NCBI GenBank assembly: GCA_005772895.1
Contig: SXIH01000029.1
Location: 1-54,378, forward strand
Source: Bacteroidota bacterium
GTDB taxonomy: Bacteria; Bacteroidota; Bacteroidia; 2-12-FULL-35-15
Reading direction: 5' to 3'
DNA: 54,378 nucleotides
Of this stretch, positions 35,268 to 44,814 are shown one piece after another. Within the stretch, counting starts at the first letter, position 1, and each line of letters opens with the position of its first letter. The position numbers were made by a program, and so were the translations under genes. The notes under the pieces were generated by a model. That model made no database searches. It had not been told where the DNA came from and worked only from the letters and a program-made list of their open reading frames with translations.

Positions 35268-36920
35268 ATGATTAAGGCAATTTATAAAATACTTCCGAAA
35301 GGGTTTTATCGCCATGTTCTTAAGCCGAGAATACAGCCATTGTTATTGTTTATTAATAAACGGGAAGACAATTCTGAAGCTGAAAGTAAATTTATTCAAA
35401 AACTTAGTAAGTATAAAGTTCAGTGGCAACCGGATAATAAAAAAATTGTCCTCACTCAAATCATCGAAGACCATGCTTATTGTATTAAACTGGCAGCTTG
35501 TTCCCACTATCTTGCTAAAAAAGAATCAGCTAATATCGCGCTGTATGATGCTGAATTAGGAATTGAGCGTAATAAAGCTCACAATTACAATAGATGGAAT
35601 TATTTTTTCTCCGAAAAGTTTACTACCCGGTTAGACAGAATATTTTTAGCATTTGCAGGAAAAGTAATTTACCGAAATACTAATTTGTATAATGATGACG
35701 AGAAAGTTAGCAAAGTTTATAATCAGATTAAAAGCAAAATCACAAATAAATATGATGTTTTAGCAATTGAAATTGAAGGCGTTGTTATTGGTGACTTAGT
35801 TTATGATACTTATTTGCGTTTCGCAAACAAACCTACTGTTGACATTAAGGATAAATTTTTTGATCAGATAATTTTAGAAGCGGTACATATTTTTTATATA
35901 TGTAAAGATAAACTCGAGAAATATGAAGTCAAAGCACTTGTGAGTTCTTATGCATCATACACCAAGCATGGAATAATAGTGAGATTGTGTTTGCAAAAAA
36001 ACATTCCGGTTTATACAATAGGCGCTTATTATTCGTTGGTTCATAAAGTGTTAAATGAATATCCAAGCCATTCTAATAATCATTTTCTTTTCCGTAATTT
36101 ATTTCAAAAAGTTGAAAAGAAAGAAGAAATTATTTCAACTTACAAAGGAGTATTTGAAAAACGTTTTACAGGAGAAATTGATGCAGCCACTGCTTATATG
36201 AAATCTTCTGCCTTTTCCGGAAACAGATCATCTGAATTAGATGGATTGGATTGGTCAAGCACAATAGTATTGCTGGCACACTGTTTTTTTGATTCTCCTC
36301 ATATCTATCGAGGATTGCTTTTTCCTGATTTTTACGAATGGATCACTTTTACATTGGATACTTTAGCTGAAAAAAAGAATTTAACCGTTCTGGTTAAGCA
36401 ACATCCAAACGGATTGGATGCTAATGATGAAATTTTTGTTCAGTTAAAAGAGAAATACAAAAACACCAATATTAAATTTATCGACAAAAAAACTTCCAAC
36501 ATTCAGTTTTTTGAATCAAAACCCAAAGCTATTATTACGGCTTATGGTACAGCTGCAGCAGAGTTTGCTTATCAAGGTTTTCCGGTTTTAACTATTTATG
36601 ATAATCCTTTTACTGCATTTGATTTTACCTATCTGGCTAATACAATTGAAGAATACAGGAATTATCTTCAAAGCATTGAAACACTGAAACCGAAACAACA
36701 TCAAAACGATATTATCGAATATTATTATATGCAACATTTCCATTTCTTGAAAAACAGAAGCGCAGATTATTTGGAATTTACAAAGTATAAAGGACAAACC
36801 TATTCGGTTGATTTTTTAACAGATTATTTACCTAAAATGGATAAAAGTTATTTTGAAAAATTAGATTCGGGTATGAAAGATGGATTTGAAATGATAGATT
36901 GGGAATTAACAAGTCAATAA
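35268..36920 (+). CDS. capsule-biosynthesis-like GT-B-type protein, unknown substrate
   Basis: 550 residues without signal or membrane helices. The C-terminal half has VLLAHCFFDSPHIYR, the stretch LTVLVKQHPNGLDAND and TAYGTAAAEFAYQGFPVLTIYDNPF, a pattern of capsule polysaccharide biosynthesis and GT-B nucleotide-binding halves. The N-terminal half (ALYDAELGIERNKAHNYNRW) is less clear. It is probably a glycosyltransferase of the cluster, perhaps adding several sugars or acting near the reducing end; this is inferred from motif and position. Confidence 0.65.
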   Translation: MIKAIYKILPKGFYRHVLKPRIQPLLLFINKREDNSEAESKFIQKLSKYKVQWQPDNKKIVLTQIIEDHAYCIKLAACSHYLAKKESANIALYDAELGIERNKAHNYNRWNYFFSEKFTTRLDRIFLAFAGKVIYRNTNLYNDDEKVSKVYNQIKSKITNKYDVLAIEIEGVVIGDLVYDTYLRFANKPTVDIKDKFFDQIILEAVHIFYICKDKLEKYEVKALVSSYASYTKHGIIVRLCLQKNIPVYTIGAYYSLVHKVLNEYPSHSNNHFLFRNLFQKVEKKEEIISTYKGVFEKRFTGEIDAATAYMKSSAFSGNRSSELDGLDWSSTIVLLAHCFFDSPHIYRGLLFPDFYEWITFTLDTLAEKKNLTVLVKQHPNGLDANDEIFVQLKEKYKNTNIKFIDKKTSNIQFFESKPKAIITAYGTAAAEFAYQGFPVLTIYDNPFTAFDFTYLANTIEEYRNYLQSIETLKPKQHQNDIIEYYYMQHFHFLKNRSADYLEFTKYKGQTYSVDFLTDYLPKMDKSYFEKLDSGMKDGFEMIDWELTSQ

Positions 36921-36924
36921 TAAA

Positions 36925-37842
36925 ATGAGTTTAGCGCCAATAGTGCTTTTTGTTTATAATCGTCCGAAACACACTTTACGGACGCTGGAAGCATTGTCGA
37001 AAAATGATTTGGCTCAACATTCTGAATTATATGTTTTTGCTGATGGATCAAAAGATAACGCAGATGAAGAAACATTAAAGAATATAAAAGAAGTCAGGGA
37101 GATTGTGAAGAGTAAAGAGTGGTGTAAAAAAACAATTTTAACAGAAGGAAAAACAAATAAAGGATTAGCAAATTCAATTATTGATGGTGTAACAAAAATT
37201 GTAGCTGAATATGGAAGGATAGTTGTTTTAGAAGACGATCTTGTTACTTCTCCTCATTTTCTGAAATATATGAATGATGCACTTACTACTTACGAGTCAA
37301 ACGATAAAGTAGCTTGTATTTCCGGATATATTTATCCTGTAAAAAAATCCTTGCCTGACACTTTTTTTATAAAAGGTGCTGATTGTTGGGGGTGGGCAAC
37401 ATGGGGGAGGGCCTGGAATATTTTTGAGAAGGACGGAAAAAAATTATTGGATGAACTGCAAATGAAATCACTTACAAAGGAATTTGATTTTGATAATTCT
37501 TATCCGTATACATTAATGTTGAAAGAACAGATTGATGGAAAGAATAATTCCTGGGCAATCAGGTGGTATGCTGCTGCATTTTTAAAAAATATGTATTGTT
37601 TATATCCGGGAATATCATTGGTCCAGAATATCGGAATAGATGGTTCCGGTACACATAGTGGTACTTCAGATAAGTGGGATGTTTTGCTTTCAGCTAAGCC
37701 AATAGTTATTTCAGCTATGCCTGCTCAAGAGCATAAGGCCGCAAAAGAGCAAATCGTAGCTTATTTTAAAAGTTTGCAGTTGTCCCGGTTGTCGTCCTTA
37801 AAAGCATATATATTAAAAACATTATCAGTTATTAAAAAATAA
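36925..37842 (+). CDS. GT-A glycosyltransferase
   Basis: 305 residues. N-terminal APIVLFVYNRPKHTLRTLEAL, then LYVFADGSKD, NKGLANSIIDGV and the metal-binding VLEDDLVTSPHFLKYM (EDD 103-105), with WGWATWGRAW in the acceptor part. It belongs to the NRPKHT group of family 2-like enzymes found in O-antigen clusters. Four bases after the previous gene and six before the next, so tightly in the operon. Donor and acceptor unknown. Confidence 0.83.
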   Translation: MSLAPIVLFVYNRPKHTLRTLEALSKNDLAQHSELYVFADGSKDNADEETLKNIKEVREIVKSKEWCKKTILTEGKTNKGLANSIIDGVTKIVAEYGRIVVLEDDLVTSPHFLKYMNDALTTYESNDKVACISGYIYPVKKSLPDTFFIKGADCWGWATWGRAWNIFEKDGKKLLDELQMKSLTKEFDFDNSYPYTLMLKEQIDGKNNSWAIRWYAAAFLKNMYCLYPGISLVQNIGIDGSGTHSGTSDKWDVLLSAKPIVISAMPAQEHKAAKEQIVAYFKSLQLSRLSSLKAYILKTLSVIKK

Positions 37843-37848
37843 AAGGTA

Positions 37849-38670
37849 ATGAAACAATTTATTAAAAAGATGATTCCCTCTACGCTTAAAAAAAAGATAA
37901 AGAAGATGTTGGTCTCTGCCCCTAAGTATGGATGGTTTGGTAATTACAAAAGCTGGGCTGAAGCAGAAAAGTTATGTACAGGTTATAATGCCGAAAATAT
38001 ATTAGAAACCGTTAAAAATGCAGTTTTAAAAGTGAAGAATGGCGATGCAGTATATGAACGCGATTCCGTTTTATTTGACAAAATACAATATTCTCAACCG
38101 TTGATAGATGCCTTTAAAAAAATAGCACAAGAAAATGATCAGTTATTGCATATAACTGATTTTGGTGGCTCTTTGGGTAGTTCCTTTTTTCAAAATCGTT
38201 CTTTTTTAGGTGATTTAAGAGAGTTGAAATGGAGTGTTGTCGAACAAAAACATTTTGTGGATAGTGGAAAAAAATTTATTGAAGATGTTCAATTAAAATT
38301 TTATTATACTATTGATGAAGTATTGACAGTTCAAAAATCTCAAATACTTTTTCTATCTAGTGTGATTCAGTATTTTGAGAAGCCATATGAGTTGATAGAA
38401 AAATGTTTATCCTATAATTTTGATTATATCATTATTGATAGAACAGCTTTTTTAGAATCAGATAAAGAAAGAATAACCGTTCAGATAGTTCCTGAATCAA
38501 TTTATAAAGCGAGCTATCCAGCTTGGTTTTTTAATAAAAAAAAATTTGTAAATGCTTTTTTAGAAAAATATGAGTTAGTCAGAGAATTTGATAGTAAGTT
38601 TGATCCAAGAGAACAATTGGAGGATAATATTTGGTCATTTCGTATGGGGTTTGTATTTAAGAAAAAATAA
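37849..38670 (+). CDS. TIGR04325-type methyltransferase
   Basis: 273 residues. A basic N-terminus (MKQFIKKMIPSTLKKKIKK) leads into YGWFGNYKSWAEAEKLCTGYNAENILETVK and a Rossmann-like part with ITDFGGSLGSSFFQNR (SAM motif), WSVVEQKHFVDSG and LFLSSVIQYFEKPYEL. This matches the putative methyltransferases (TIGR04325) found in LPS and capsule clusters. It could methylate the growing or terminal sugar, which matters because Wzt_C domains often recognise such caps. Overlaps the next gene by one base. Confidence 0.8.
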   Translation: MKQFIKKMIPSTLKKKIKKMLVSAPKYGWFGNYKSWAEAEKLCTGYNAENILETVKNAVLKVKNGDAVYERDSVLFDKIQYSQPLIDAFKKIAQENDQLLHITDFGGSLGSSFFQNRSFLGDLRELKWSVVEQKHFVDSGKKFIEDVQLKFYYTIDEVLTVQKSQILFLSSVIQYFEKPYELIEKCLSYNFDYIIIDRTAFLESDKERITVQIVPESIYKASYPAWFFNKKKFVNAFLEKYELVREFDSKFDPREQLEDNIWSFRMGFVFKKK

Positions 38671-39716
38671 TGAAACTTAATTTTTGCACCTTATTTAATT
38701 CGAATTATATGTCACGCGGTTTAGTGATGTATGAATCGTTATTGAAATGCAGCAATGATTTTCATTTATATGTTTTTGCTTTTGATGATAAGTGTTATGA
38801 GTTTCTTAAATCACAGAATTACAAAAAACTCACAGTGGTTTCTTTGAAAGAGTTTGAGGACGAACAATTGTTGAAAGTAAAACCTAGCCGTAGTGCAGGT
38901 GAATATTGCTGGACATGTGCATCATCAACCATTTTGTATTCAATAAACACTTATGGATTAGAAAATTGCACATATATAGATGCAGATATGGTTTTTTATT
39001 CTGATCCAATTGTTCTGTTTAATGAAATGGGAAATAATTCGGTATTGATCACGGAGCATCGCTATACAAAAGAATACGATCAGTCGAAAACCAGCGGAAA
39101 ATATTGTGTTCAGTTTGTAACTTTCAAAAACGATGAAAAAGGGATGAAAGTGTTGAACTGGTGGAGAAATGCATGTATCGATTGGTGTTACAATAGAATG
39201 GAAGATGGAAAATTCGGAGATCAAAAGTATTTGGATGATTGGACTAGCAGATTTGAAGGGGTTCATGAGCTACAACATTTGGGCGGTGGAGTAGCTCCCT
39301 GGAATGTTCAGCAATATACCTTTGAGTCAAATTCTAATAAAATAATAGGCAAGGAAATTTCTACTGGGAAGAAGTTTGAAGTGGTATTTTTCCATTTTCA
39401 TGGGGCTAAGTTTTATTTGAATGACATTGTACATTTGACGGGTGAAGGTTATGCTTTGAATGAAAATGCTAAGTCTGTTTTTTACAAGCCTTTTGTTAAG
39501 TTGATTAATAAACAAAGTTTGAAAATAAATAATATTGATAATTCTTTTAATCCAAACGGTGCGAACATTCAATCACCAATGAAACCAATGAGTTTGTTTG
39601 TTATTGCTTATTTTTATTTGAGAGACTTAAAGAGATCAATTAAAAATATTTTTGGACAAAAATTAAAGTATCACATAACTCACCACTATTTTTATAAGAT
39701 GAACGATTTTAATTAG
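38670..39716 (+). CDS. GT8-like glycosyltransferase
   Basis: 348 residues. NFCTLFNSNYMSRGLVMYESL at the start, the DxD in CTYIDADMVFYSDPIVLF (DAD 104-106), QFVTFKNDEKGMKVLNWWR, GDQKYLDDW and LGGGVAPWN. This is the pattern of retaining GT8-like nucleotide-sugar enzymes, including a late HFHG-type motif (FFHFHGAKF). Donor unknown. One-base overlap with the methyltransferase. Confidence 0.78.
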   Translation: MKLNFCTLFNSNYMSRGLVMYESLLKCSNDFHLYVFAFDDKCYEFLKSQNYKKLTVVSLKEFEDEQLLKVKPSRSAGEYCWTCASSTILYSINTYGLENCTYIDADMVFYSDPIVLFNEMGNNSVLITEHRYTKEYDQSKTSGKYCVQFVTFKNDEKGMKVLNWWRNACIDWCYNRMEDGKFGDQKYLDDWTSRFEGVHELQHLGGGVAPWNVQQYTFESNSNKIIGKEISTGKKFEVVFFHFHGAKFYLNDIVHLTGEGYALNENAKSVFYKPFVKLINKQSLKINNIDNSFNPNGANIQSPMKPMSLFVIAYFYLRDLKRSIKNIFGQKLKYHITHHYFYKMNDFN

Positions 39717-39724
39717 AATAAAAC

Positions 39725-40087
39725 ATGGCTCAGATAATAGATTTAAAAACATTTACAGATAAACGAGGAAACTTGACTGTTATCGAAAAGGTAATACCAT
39801 TTGACATTAAGCGTGTGTTTTATATCTATGGTGTAGACGAGTCGAAACGTGGCGGTCATCGTCATCATAAAACAATTCAAGCTGCAATTTGTATCAAAGG
39901 TTCTTGTACAATTTATAACAACAATGGTGAAAAGGAAGAAACTTTCGAGTTAAATCAGCCTAATAAATGTCTTATTATCGAGCCCAAAGACTGGCATACC
40001 ATGTACAATTTTACTCCCGATGCAATTCTTATGGTTTTTGCATCAGAATATTTTGACGTTAATGATTATATCCATCAACCTTACTAA
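39725..40087 (+). CDS. FdtA/QdtA (WxcM)-type dTDP-4-oxo-6-deoxyglucose 3,4-ketoisomerase
   Basis: 120 residues, a single small cupin. Motifs: [51 protein letters not shown] with the paired histidines H45, H47 and H48, and [25 protein letters not shown]. It moves the keto group from C4 to C3 so that the next enzyme, two bases downstream, can add an amino group at C3. Whether the axial (Fuc3N) or equatorial (Qui3N) product forms cannot be read from the sequence. Confidence 0.88.
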   Translation: MAQIIDLKTFTDKRGNLTVIEKVIPFDIKRVFYIYGVDESKRGGHRHHKTIQAAICIKGSCTIYNNNGEKEETFELNQPNKCLIIEPKDWHTMYNFTPDAILMVFASEYFDVNDYIHQPY

Positions 40088-40089
40088 AG

Positions 40090-41175
40090 ATGATAGAATA
40101 CGAAAATCTTGCTAAGCTGAACAAACCCTTTTTCGAAGAATACGAAAAGGCTTTTAAGGAAACTCTTGAAAGTGGTTGGTACATACTTGGAAATAAAGTG
40201 CAGACTTTTGAAAAAGAGTTTGCTGCTTATTGTGAAACAAAACATTGTATAGGACTGGCAAACGGTCTGGATGCGCTTATTTTGGCTTTGAGAGCTTATA
40301 ATTTTGAAAAAGGCTCAGAAGTAATTGTTCCTTCAAATACTTATATCGCAACCATTCTTTCAATTGTTCAGAACGGTTTGACTCCCGTTTTAGTCGAGCC
40401 GGATATTTCTACTTATAACATCGATTCAAAAAAAATAGAAGAGAAGATAACTTCAAAAACACGTGCTATAATGGTTGTTCACCTTTATGGAAAAATGTGT
40501 GAGATGGATTCGATAAATGCTATTGCTAAAAAGCATAATTTAAAAGTGATCGAAGATTGCGCACAAGCACATGGAGCAAAATTTAAAAACAAAAAAGCAG
40601 GAAATTGGGGTGATTTTGGAGCGTTTAGCTTTTATCCGACTAAGAATCTGGGAGCATTAGCAGATGCGGGTGCGATGACATGTAATGATGATCAATTGGC
40701 TGATGCAATTAAAACCTTGCGAAACTATGGTTCAAAACAAAAATATTACAATGATGTGGTTGGTTATAATTCCAGATTGGATGAAGTACAAGCGGCTTTT
40801 CTTTCAGTAAAATTGAAATACTTAGATAAGATAAATGAACACAAGAGAAAGTTGGCTGATTTTTATCTTAAAAATCTAAAATCTGATTTCATCAAACCGG
40901 TTGTGAATTCCGATTACTATGATGTGTATCACATATTTAATATTCGTCATGCTAAACGTGATGCATTGAAGGATTACTTAGTTAAGAATGATATCAAAAC
41001 GGATATTCATTATCCCGTTGCGCCAAATAAACAAAAAGCAATGATTGGAATATTGGATAAGCAATCAACACCCATTGCGGAAGAAATTCACCAAACAACT
41101 TTAAGTCTGCCAGTTTCTTATTATCATACCGAACAGGATGTTTTGAAGGTTGTGGAAACAATGAATAAATTTTAA
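40090..41175 (+). CDS. FdtB/QdtB-type sugar 3-aminotransferase (DegT/DnrJ/EryC1 family)
   Basis: 361 residues. PLP enzyme that aminates the 3-keto sugar from the FdtA-type enzyme. Motifs: [65 protein letters not shown], the PLP lysine K185 in [44 protein letters not shown] and [12 protein letters not shown]. The pair with 39725 makes a dTDP-3-amino-3,6-dideoxyhexose very likely. rmlA and rmlB are not in the window. Confidence 0.9.
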   Translation: MIEYENLAKLNKPFFEEYEKAFKETLESGWYILGNKVQTFEKEFAAYCETKHCIGLANGLDALILALRAYNFEKGSEVIVPSNTYIATILSIVQNGLTPVLVEPDISTYNIDSKKIEEKITSKTRAIMVVHLYGKMCEMDSINAIAKKHNLKVIEDCAQAHGAKFKNKKAGNWGDFGAFSFYPTKNLGALADAGAMTCNDDQLADAIKTLRNYGSKQKYYNDVVGYNSRLDEVQAAFLSVKLKYLDKINEHKRKLADFYLKNLKSDFIKPVVNSDYYDVYHIFNIRHAKRDALKDYLVKNDIKTDIHYPVAPNKQKAMIGILDKQSTPIAEEIHQTTLSLPVSYYHTEQDVLKVVETMNKF

Positions 41176-41177
41176 GA

Positions 41178-41993
41178 ATGCCAAAAGTATCAGTCATAAC
41201 AATTAACTATAACGATGGAAATGGTCTTTTGAAAACCATTCAAAGTGTAGTTTCTCAAACGTTGATTGACTTTGAATTCATTATTATTGATGGCGGATCT
41301 ACTGATAATAGCACTGAGGTTATAAACAAATATTCGGATAAAATAAATTATTGGATTTCTGAAAAAGACAGAGGTATTTATGATGCTCAGAATAAAGGTA
41401 TTTCTAAAGCAAGTGGTGACTATTTGATTTTTTTAAACTCAGGAGATAGTTTTTTTGATAACACAGTTTTAGCTAAATTTTCTGAGTTTGCTAATAGTAT
41501 TCATAAAAAAGTAATTTATGGAAATTCAAATGTAATTGATGCTGATGGAAGTGCAAAAATTTTATGTCCGCCTGAAAAATTAGATTTAAATTTTTGGTTT
41601 TCAAATACACTAAATCATCAGTCAGTTTTCACACATCATTCATTTTTTAAGAAATACGGAAACTTTAGCACACATTATAAATTTGCTTCTGATTTCGAGC
41701 ACTTATTTAAAATGTTTGTAAAGGAATCTGCTGAATTTTCCCATTTCAATCAGGTAGTTTGCAATTATGATAATACCGGATTAACATCAAAAGACGAATA
41801 CCATAAGTTTATTATTCAGGAAAGAAAACAGATTTTGAAACAGTATTTAGGCAATAGTGAATACAATAGAATAAGAAGTATTTATATGAATTCATTGACT
41901 TTTAAGAGAAGATGTATAGAAATTATTAGAGATAATAATTTTCTAAGATTAACACTGAAGCCATTTTATAAACTGTACAAAAATTTTAATTAA
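41178..41993 (+). CDS. family 2 glycosyltransferase
   Basis: 271 residues. PKVSVITINYNDGNGLLKTIQSV, FIIIDGGSTDNSTEVI, the SEKDRGIYDAQNKGIS segment and FLNSGDSFFDN; this PKVSVITI-NYND / SEPDxGIYDAMNKGI / LNSGD set is the colanic-acid type GT2 group. Two bases after the aminotransferase, so plausibly transferring the Fdt-type sugar, but that is position only. Confidence 0.86.
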   Translation: MPKVSVITINYNDGNGLLKTIQSVVSQTLIDFEFIIIDGGSTDNSTEVINKYSDKINYWISEKDRGIYDAQNKGISKASGDYLIFLNSGDSFFDNTVLAKFSEFANSIHKKVIYGNSNVIDADGSAKILCPPEKLDLNFWFSNTLNHQSVFTHHSFFKKYGNFSTHYKFASDFEHLFKMFVKESAEFSHFNQVVCNYDNTGLTSKDEYHKFIIQERKQILKQYLGNSEYNRIRSIYMNSLTFKRRCIEIIRDNNFLRLTLKPFYKLYKNFN

Positions 41994-42003
41994 TCAACTT
42001 ATA

Positions 42004-42867
42004 GTGAGAATACAAAAGAGAATTTTGAATAAATTGGGTTTTGCACTTCGTTCCGATGAGAATGATCATTTCCCTCATGTTTATTCTCCTTTTGGTATTC
42101 CCGGTGACAAATTCAGTACTACAAATGACAAAATAAAAATCATCATAGATCCTACACCCAAGTATTTCAAATTTCAGATGAAGTCGGATGTAAAAAAGTA
42201 TGAAAAAACACTTTTAATTCATGGTTGTGAACCACCTGAAATGAATGATATTAAAAATGAGTTAATGCAATACGGTGGAAAATTTACAAAGGTGTATAGT
42301 TTCGATAAAGATGTATTGAATAAAGTAAAAGGAAGCGAGTTGTTTAGTTTTGGTTCCTGTTGGGTAGTTGCAAGTAAAAAGGATTATGTTGATAATTTCA
42401 ATACAAACAAAAAATTCAAATTGAGTTTTATTAAAAGCTCAAAACGTGATTTGCCCGGACATCAATTGAGATATGAAATAGGGAGTCTTTTCGACAAAAA
42501 GTACAATTTTGAAGTTCTTTATCCCAAACAGAGAATTGAGGGGAAGGATATTTTGTTTAATGATTCAATGTTTCATATTACTATTGAAAACACACAGCAT
42601 GATAATTATTTTACCGAAAAGTTGATTGATTGTTTTATGAGCTATACCATTCCAATATATTGGGGGTGTTCAAATGTCTCTGATTATTTTGATCCGAAAG
42701 GAATAATATTATTTAATTCAAAAAAAGAATTAGAAACAATATTAAATAATTTAACTCCTGAAGATTATGCTTCAAGAGTGGAAGCTGTAAAAAAGAATTA
42801 TGAAATCGCAAAAGAGAAGTATGCATTTTTCTTTGAACGTGTTGACGAATTAATTTTAAAACTATAA
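42004..42867 (+). CDS. GT10-like alpha-1,3/4-fucosyltransferase
   Basis: 287 residues from a GTG at 42004. The C-terminal half holds the GT10 pattern: FHITIENTQHDNYFTEKLIDCFMSYTIPIYWGCSNVSDYFDP, with NYFTEKLID and PIYWG as the most diagnostic parts. Known members use GDP-fucose to build Lewis-type branches. The gmd/fcl genes that make GDP-fucose are not here. Ten bases after the previous gene. Length is short for GT10, with a reduced N-terminus. Confidence 0.78.
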   Translation: MRIQKRILNKLGFALRSDENDHFPHVYSPFGIPGDKFSTTNDKIKIIIDPTPKYFKFQMKSDVKKYEKTLLIHGCEPPEMNDIKNELMQYGGKFTKVYSFDKDVLNKVKGSELFSFGSCWVVASKKDYVDNFNTNKKFKLSFIKSSKRDLPGHQLRYEIGSLFDKKYNFEVLYPKQRIEGKDILFNDSMFHITIENTQHDNYFTEKLIDCFMSYTIPIYWGCSNVSDYFDPKGIILFNSKKELETILNNLTPEDYASRVEAVKKNYEIAKEKYAFFFERVDELILKL

Positions 42868-42875
42868 ATTTTATT

Positions 42876-43874
42876 ATGTCGGGTCAACCAAAAGTATCAG
42901 TAATTATTCCAAGTTATAACTATGCGTTATATCTGCCCGAATCAATCGGCAGTATAATGGATCAAAAGTTTACTGATTGGGAGTGTATTGTTATTGACGA
43001 TGGCTCTACTGATAATTCCAGAGAAGTTGTAGAAAGATTGTGTGAAAAGGATAATAGGATAAAATATGTTCTCCAATCTAATTCGGGGCCAACTGTGGCT
43101 CGGAATCATGGATTGAAATTGGCTAAAGGTGAATTTATACAGTTTTTAGATGCTGATGATAAGTTAGAGTCCAATAAACTGGAGAAGCAGCTTGCTATTT
43201 TTAATCAGCAGAAAGAAATTGATATTGTTTATAGCGGAGTAAAATATTTTGAATCTTCAAATCCTTCTAAACTTTACGATAGCATGGATTTAAAATCCGG
43301 CCCATGGATGAAGAATTTAAGTGGTGCAGGTGATATTATGATCATGGAATTGTTGAGCAGAAACATTATGGTTATCAGTTCTCCGTTGGTTCGCAAGACA
43401 GTGTTTGAAAAATTTGGCTACATGAATGAGGTGTTGCAATACAACGAAGATTGGGAATTGTGGGCAAGGTTTGCGATAAATAATGCAAAATTTTATTTTG
43501 ATAATTCAGTTGATACAAGAGCAATAGTGCGGGTTCACAAGAGTTACAGTACCGATAATTTTAAAATGTATTCTCATGGTCTGAAAGCTTGTTTTATGAT
43601 TAACGAAAAAGTATCAGGAAGAAAATATAGGAAGATTATGATCCCTAAAATCAATTATCATATGCGGATAATAGATGAAAAATTAATTAAACTTTTAGAA
43701 CAAAATAAGGAGAACGCTATTGAAAACGCTTTACAAGTATACAATCAAACAGGAGTAAAAAGGTATTTGACCTATTCAAAGTTGTTTGGTAAGTGCCCGG
43801 TTTGGTTTTGTTATCTTTATTCAAGGTTTTTATTTATTGCCAATAAACTTAAAAATGTAATAGTTTATGCCTAA
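42876..43874 (+). CDS. family 2 glycosyltransferase
   Basis: 332 residues. PKVSVIIPSYNYALYLPESI, CIVIDDGSTDNSREVV, GPTVARNHGLKLAKGEFIQFLDADDKLE (DAD metal site) and YNEDWELWARFAI as acceptor-side motif. A classical inverting GT-A enzyme of LPS-type clusters. Overlaps the next GT2 gene by eight bases. Confidence 0.9.
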   Translation: MSGQPKVSVIIPSYNYALYLPESIGSIMDQKFTDWECIVIDDGSTDNSREVVERLCEKDNRIKYVLQSNSGPTVARNHGLKLAKGEFIQFLDADDKLESNKLEKQLAIFNQQKEIDIVYSGVKYFESSNPSKLYDSMDLKSGPWMKNLSGAGDIMIMELLSRNIMVISSPLVRKTVFEKFGYMNEVLQYNEDWELWARFAINNAKFYFDNSVDTRAIVRVHKSYSTDNFKMYSHGLKACFMINEKVSGRKYRKIMIPKINYHMRIIDEKLIKLLEQNKENAIENALQVYNQTGVKRYLTYSKLFGKCPVWFCYLYSRFLFIANKLKNVIVYA

Positions 43875-44814
43875 GGTTTCTATATGCATACCTACTTATA
43901 AACAAGTAGATTACTTAAGGAAAACATTGAATTCGGTGTTGGCTCAGGATTTTCATGACTATGAATTAATTATTACAGATGATTCAAGTGATGATTCGGT
44001 TGAGAATTTACTAAAGGAATTTGATTTTAAAGGTAAGTTGAAATATTATAGAAATACAGTATCACTTGGTTCACCCGCAAATTGGAATTATTCACTAAAA
44101 CAAGCATCAGGCGACTATTTAAAAATATTGCACCACGATGATTTTTTTACATCGGAAAATAGTTTAAGCAAGTTTGTGAAATTTTTAGATAACAACCCTT
44201 CCGCTTCATTTGCTTTTTCCGGTACTGTTATAGATTTGATTCTTCTAAAAACTAAAAAGATACACAGCTGTTCCAACAAACAGTTTTCAAAAATGTTGAA
44301 GCAGCCCGACAGGTTGTTTTTTTCTAATTATATTGGTGCTCCAAGTGCTACTATTATCAGAAAAGATAGTCTTTTGATGTTCGATGAATCTATGAAATGG
44401 TTAGTGGATGTGGATTGGTATATGCAATTAATTTTTCAGAATCCCAATGTGATTTTTTCTAAAGAACCACTTATTTGTACAGTTCATGGTGGGGAAGGAC
44501 AAGTTACTCAAGCAGTTTATACAGATAAAGAGGTTCAGGTTAAAGAACATGTTTATTTGTTTGAAAAGCTGGCAGACAAAAAAGGGAATTTGAAAAAATA
44601 TTCGCTGCTTTTTCAATTATTGTTTCATAAATACGGTGTAAGAGATCTGACACAACTTAAATCAATTTGTTCTGTTCCGGCTAAATCGGAAATATTTTAT
44701 TTGGAAGTGTTGAACTCAATGAAGAGCACTATTTTTCTTAAAAAAATTGTATTTTGGTTAAAGAAAAAGTCTTTTAACGATCACATATTCACTCTAAAAA
44801 CCTATTTCAAATGA
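43867..44814 (+). CDS. family 2 glycosyltransferase
   Basis: 315 residues. PKVSICIPTYKQVDYLRKTLNSVLAQ, LIITDDSSDDSVENL, NWNYSLKQASGDYLKILHHDDFF, and SATIIRKDSLLMFDESMKWLVDVDWYM. The HHDD replaces the usual DxDD, as in many GT2 enzymes. Overlaps both neighbours (eight bases before, four after). Confidence 0.88.
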   Translation: MPKVSICIPTYKQVDYLRKTLNSVLAQDFHDYELIITDDSSDDSVENLLKEFDFKGKLKYYRNTVSLGSPANWNYSLKQASGDYLKILHHDDFFTSENSLSKFVKFLDNNPSASFAFSGTVIDLILLKTKKIHSCSNKQFSKMLKQPDRLFFSNYIGAPSATIIRKDSLLMFDESMKWLVDVDWYMQLIFQNPNVIFSKEPLICTVHGGEGQVTQAVYTDKEVQVKEHVYLFEKLADKKGNLKKYSLLFQLLFHKYGVRDLTQLKSICSVPAKSEIFYLEVLNSMKSTIFLKKIVFWLKKKSFNDHIFTLKTYFK

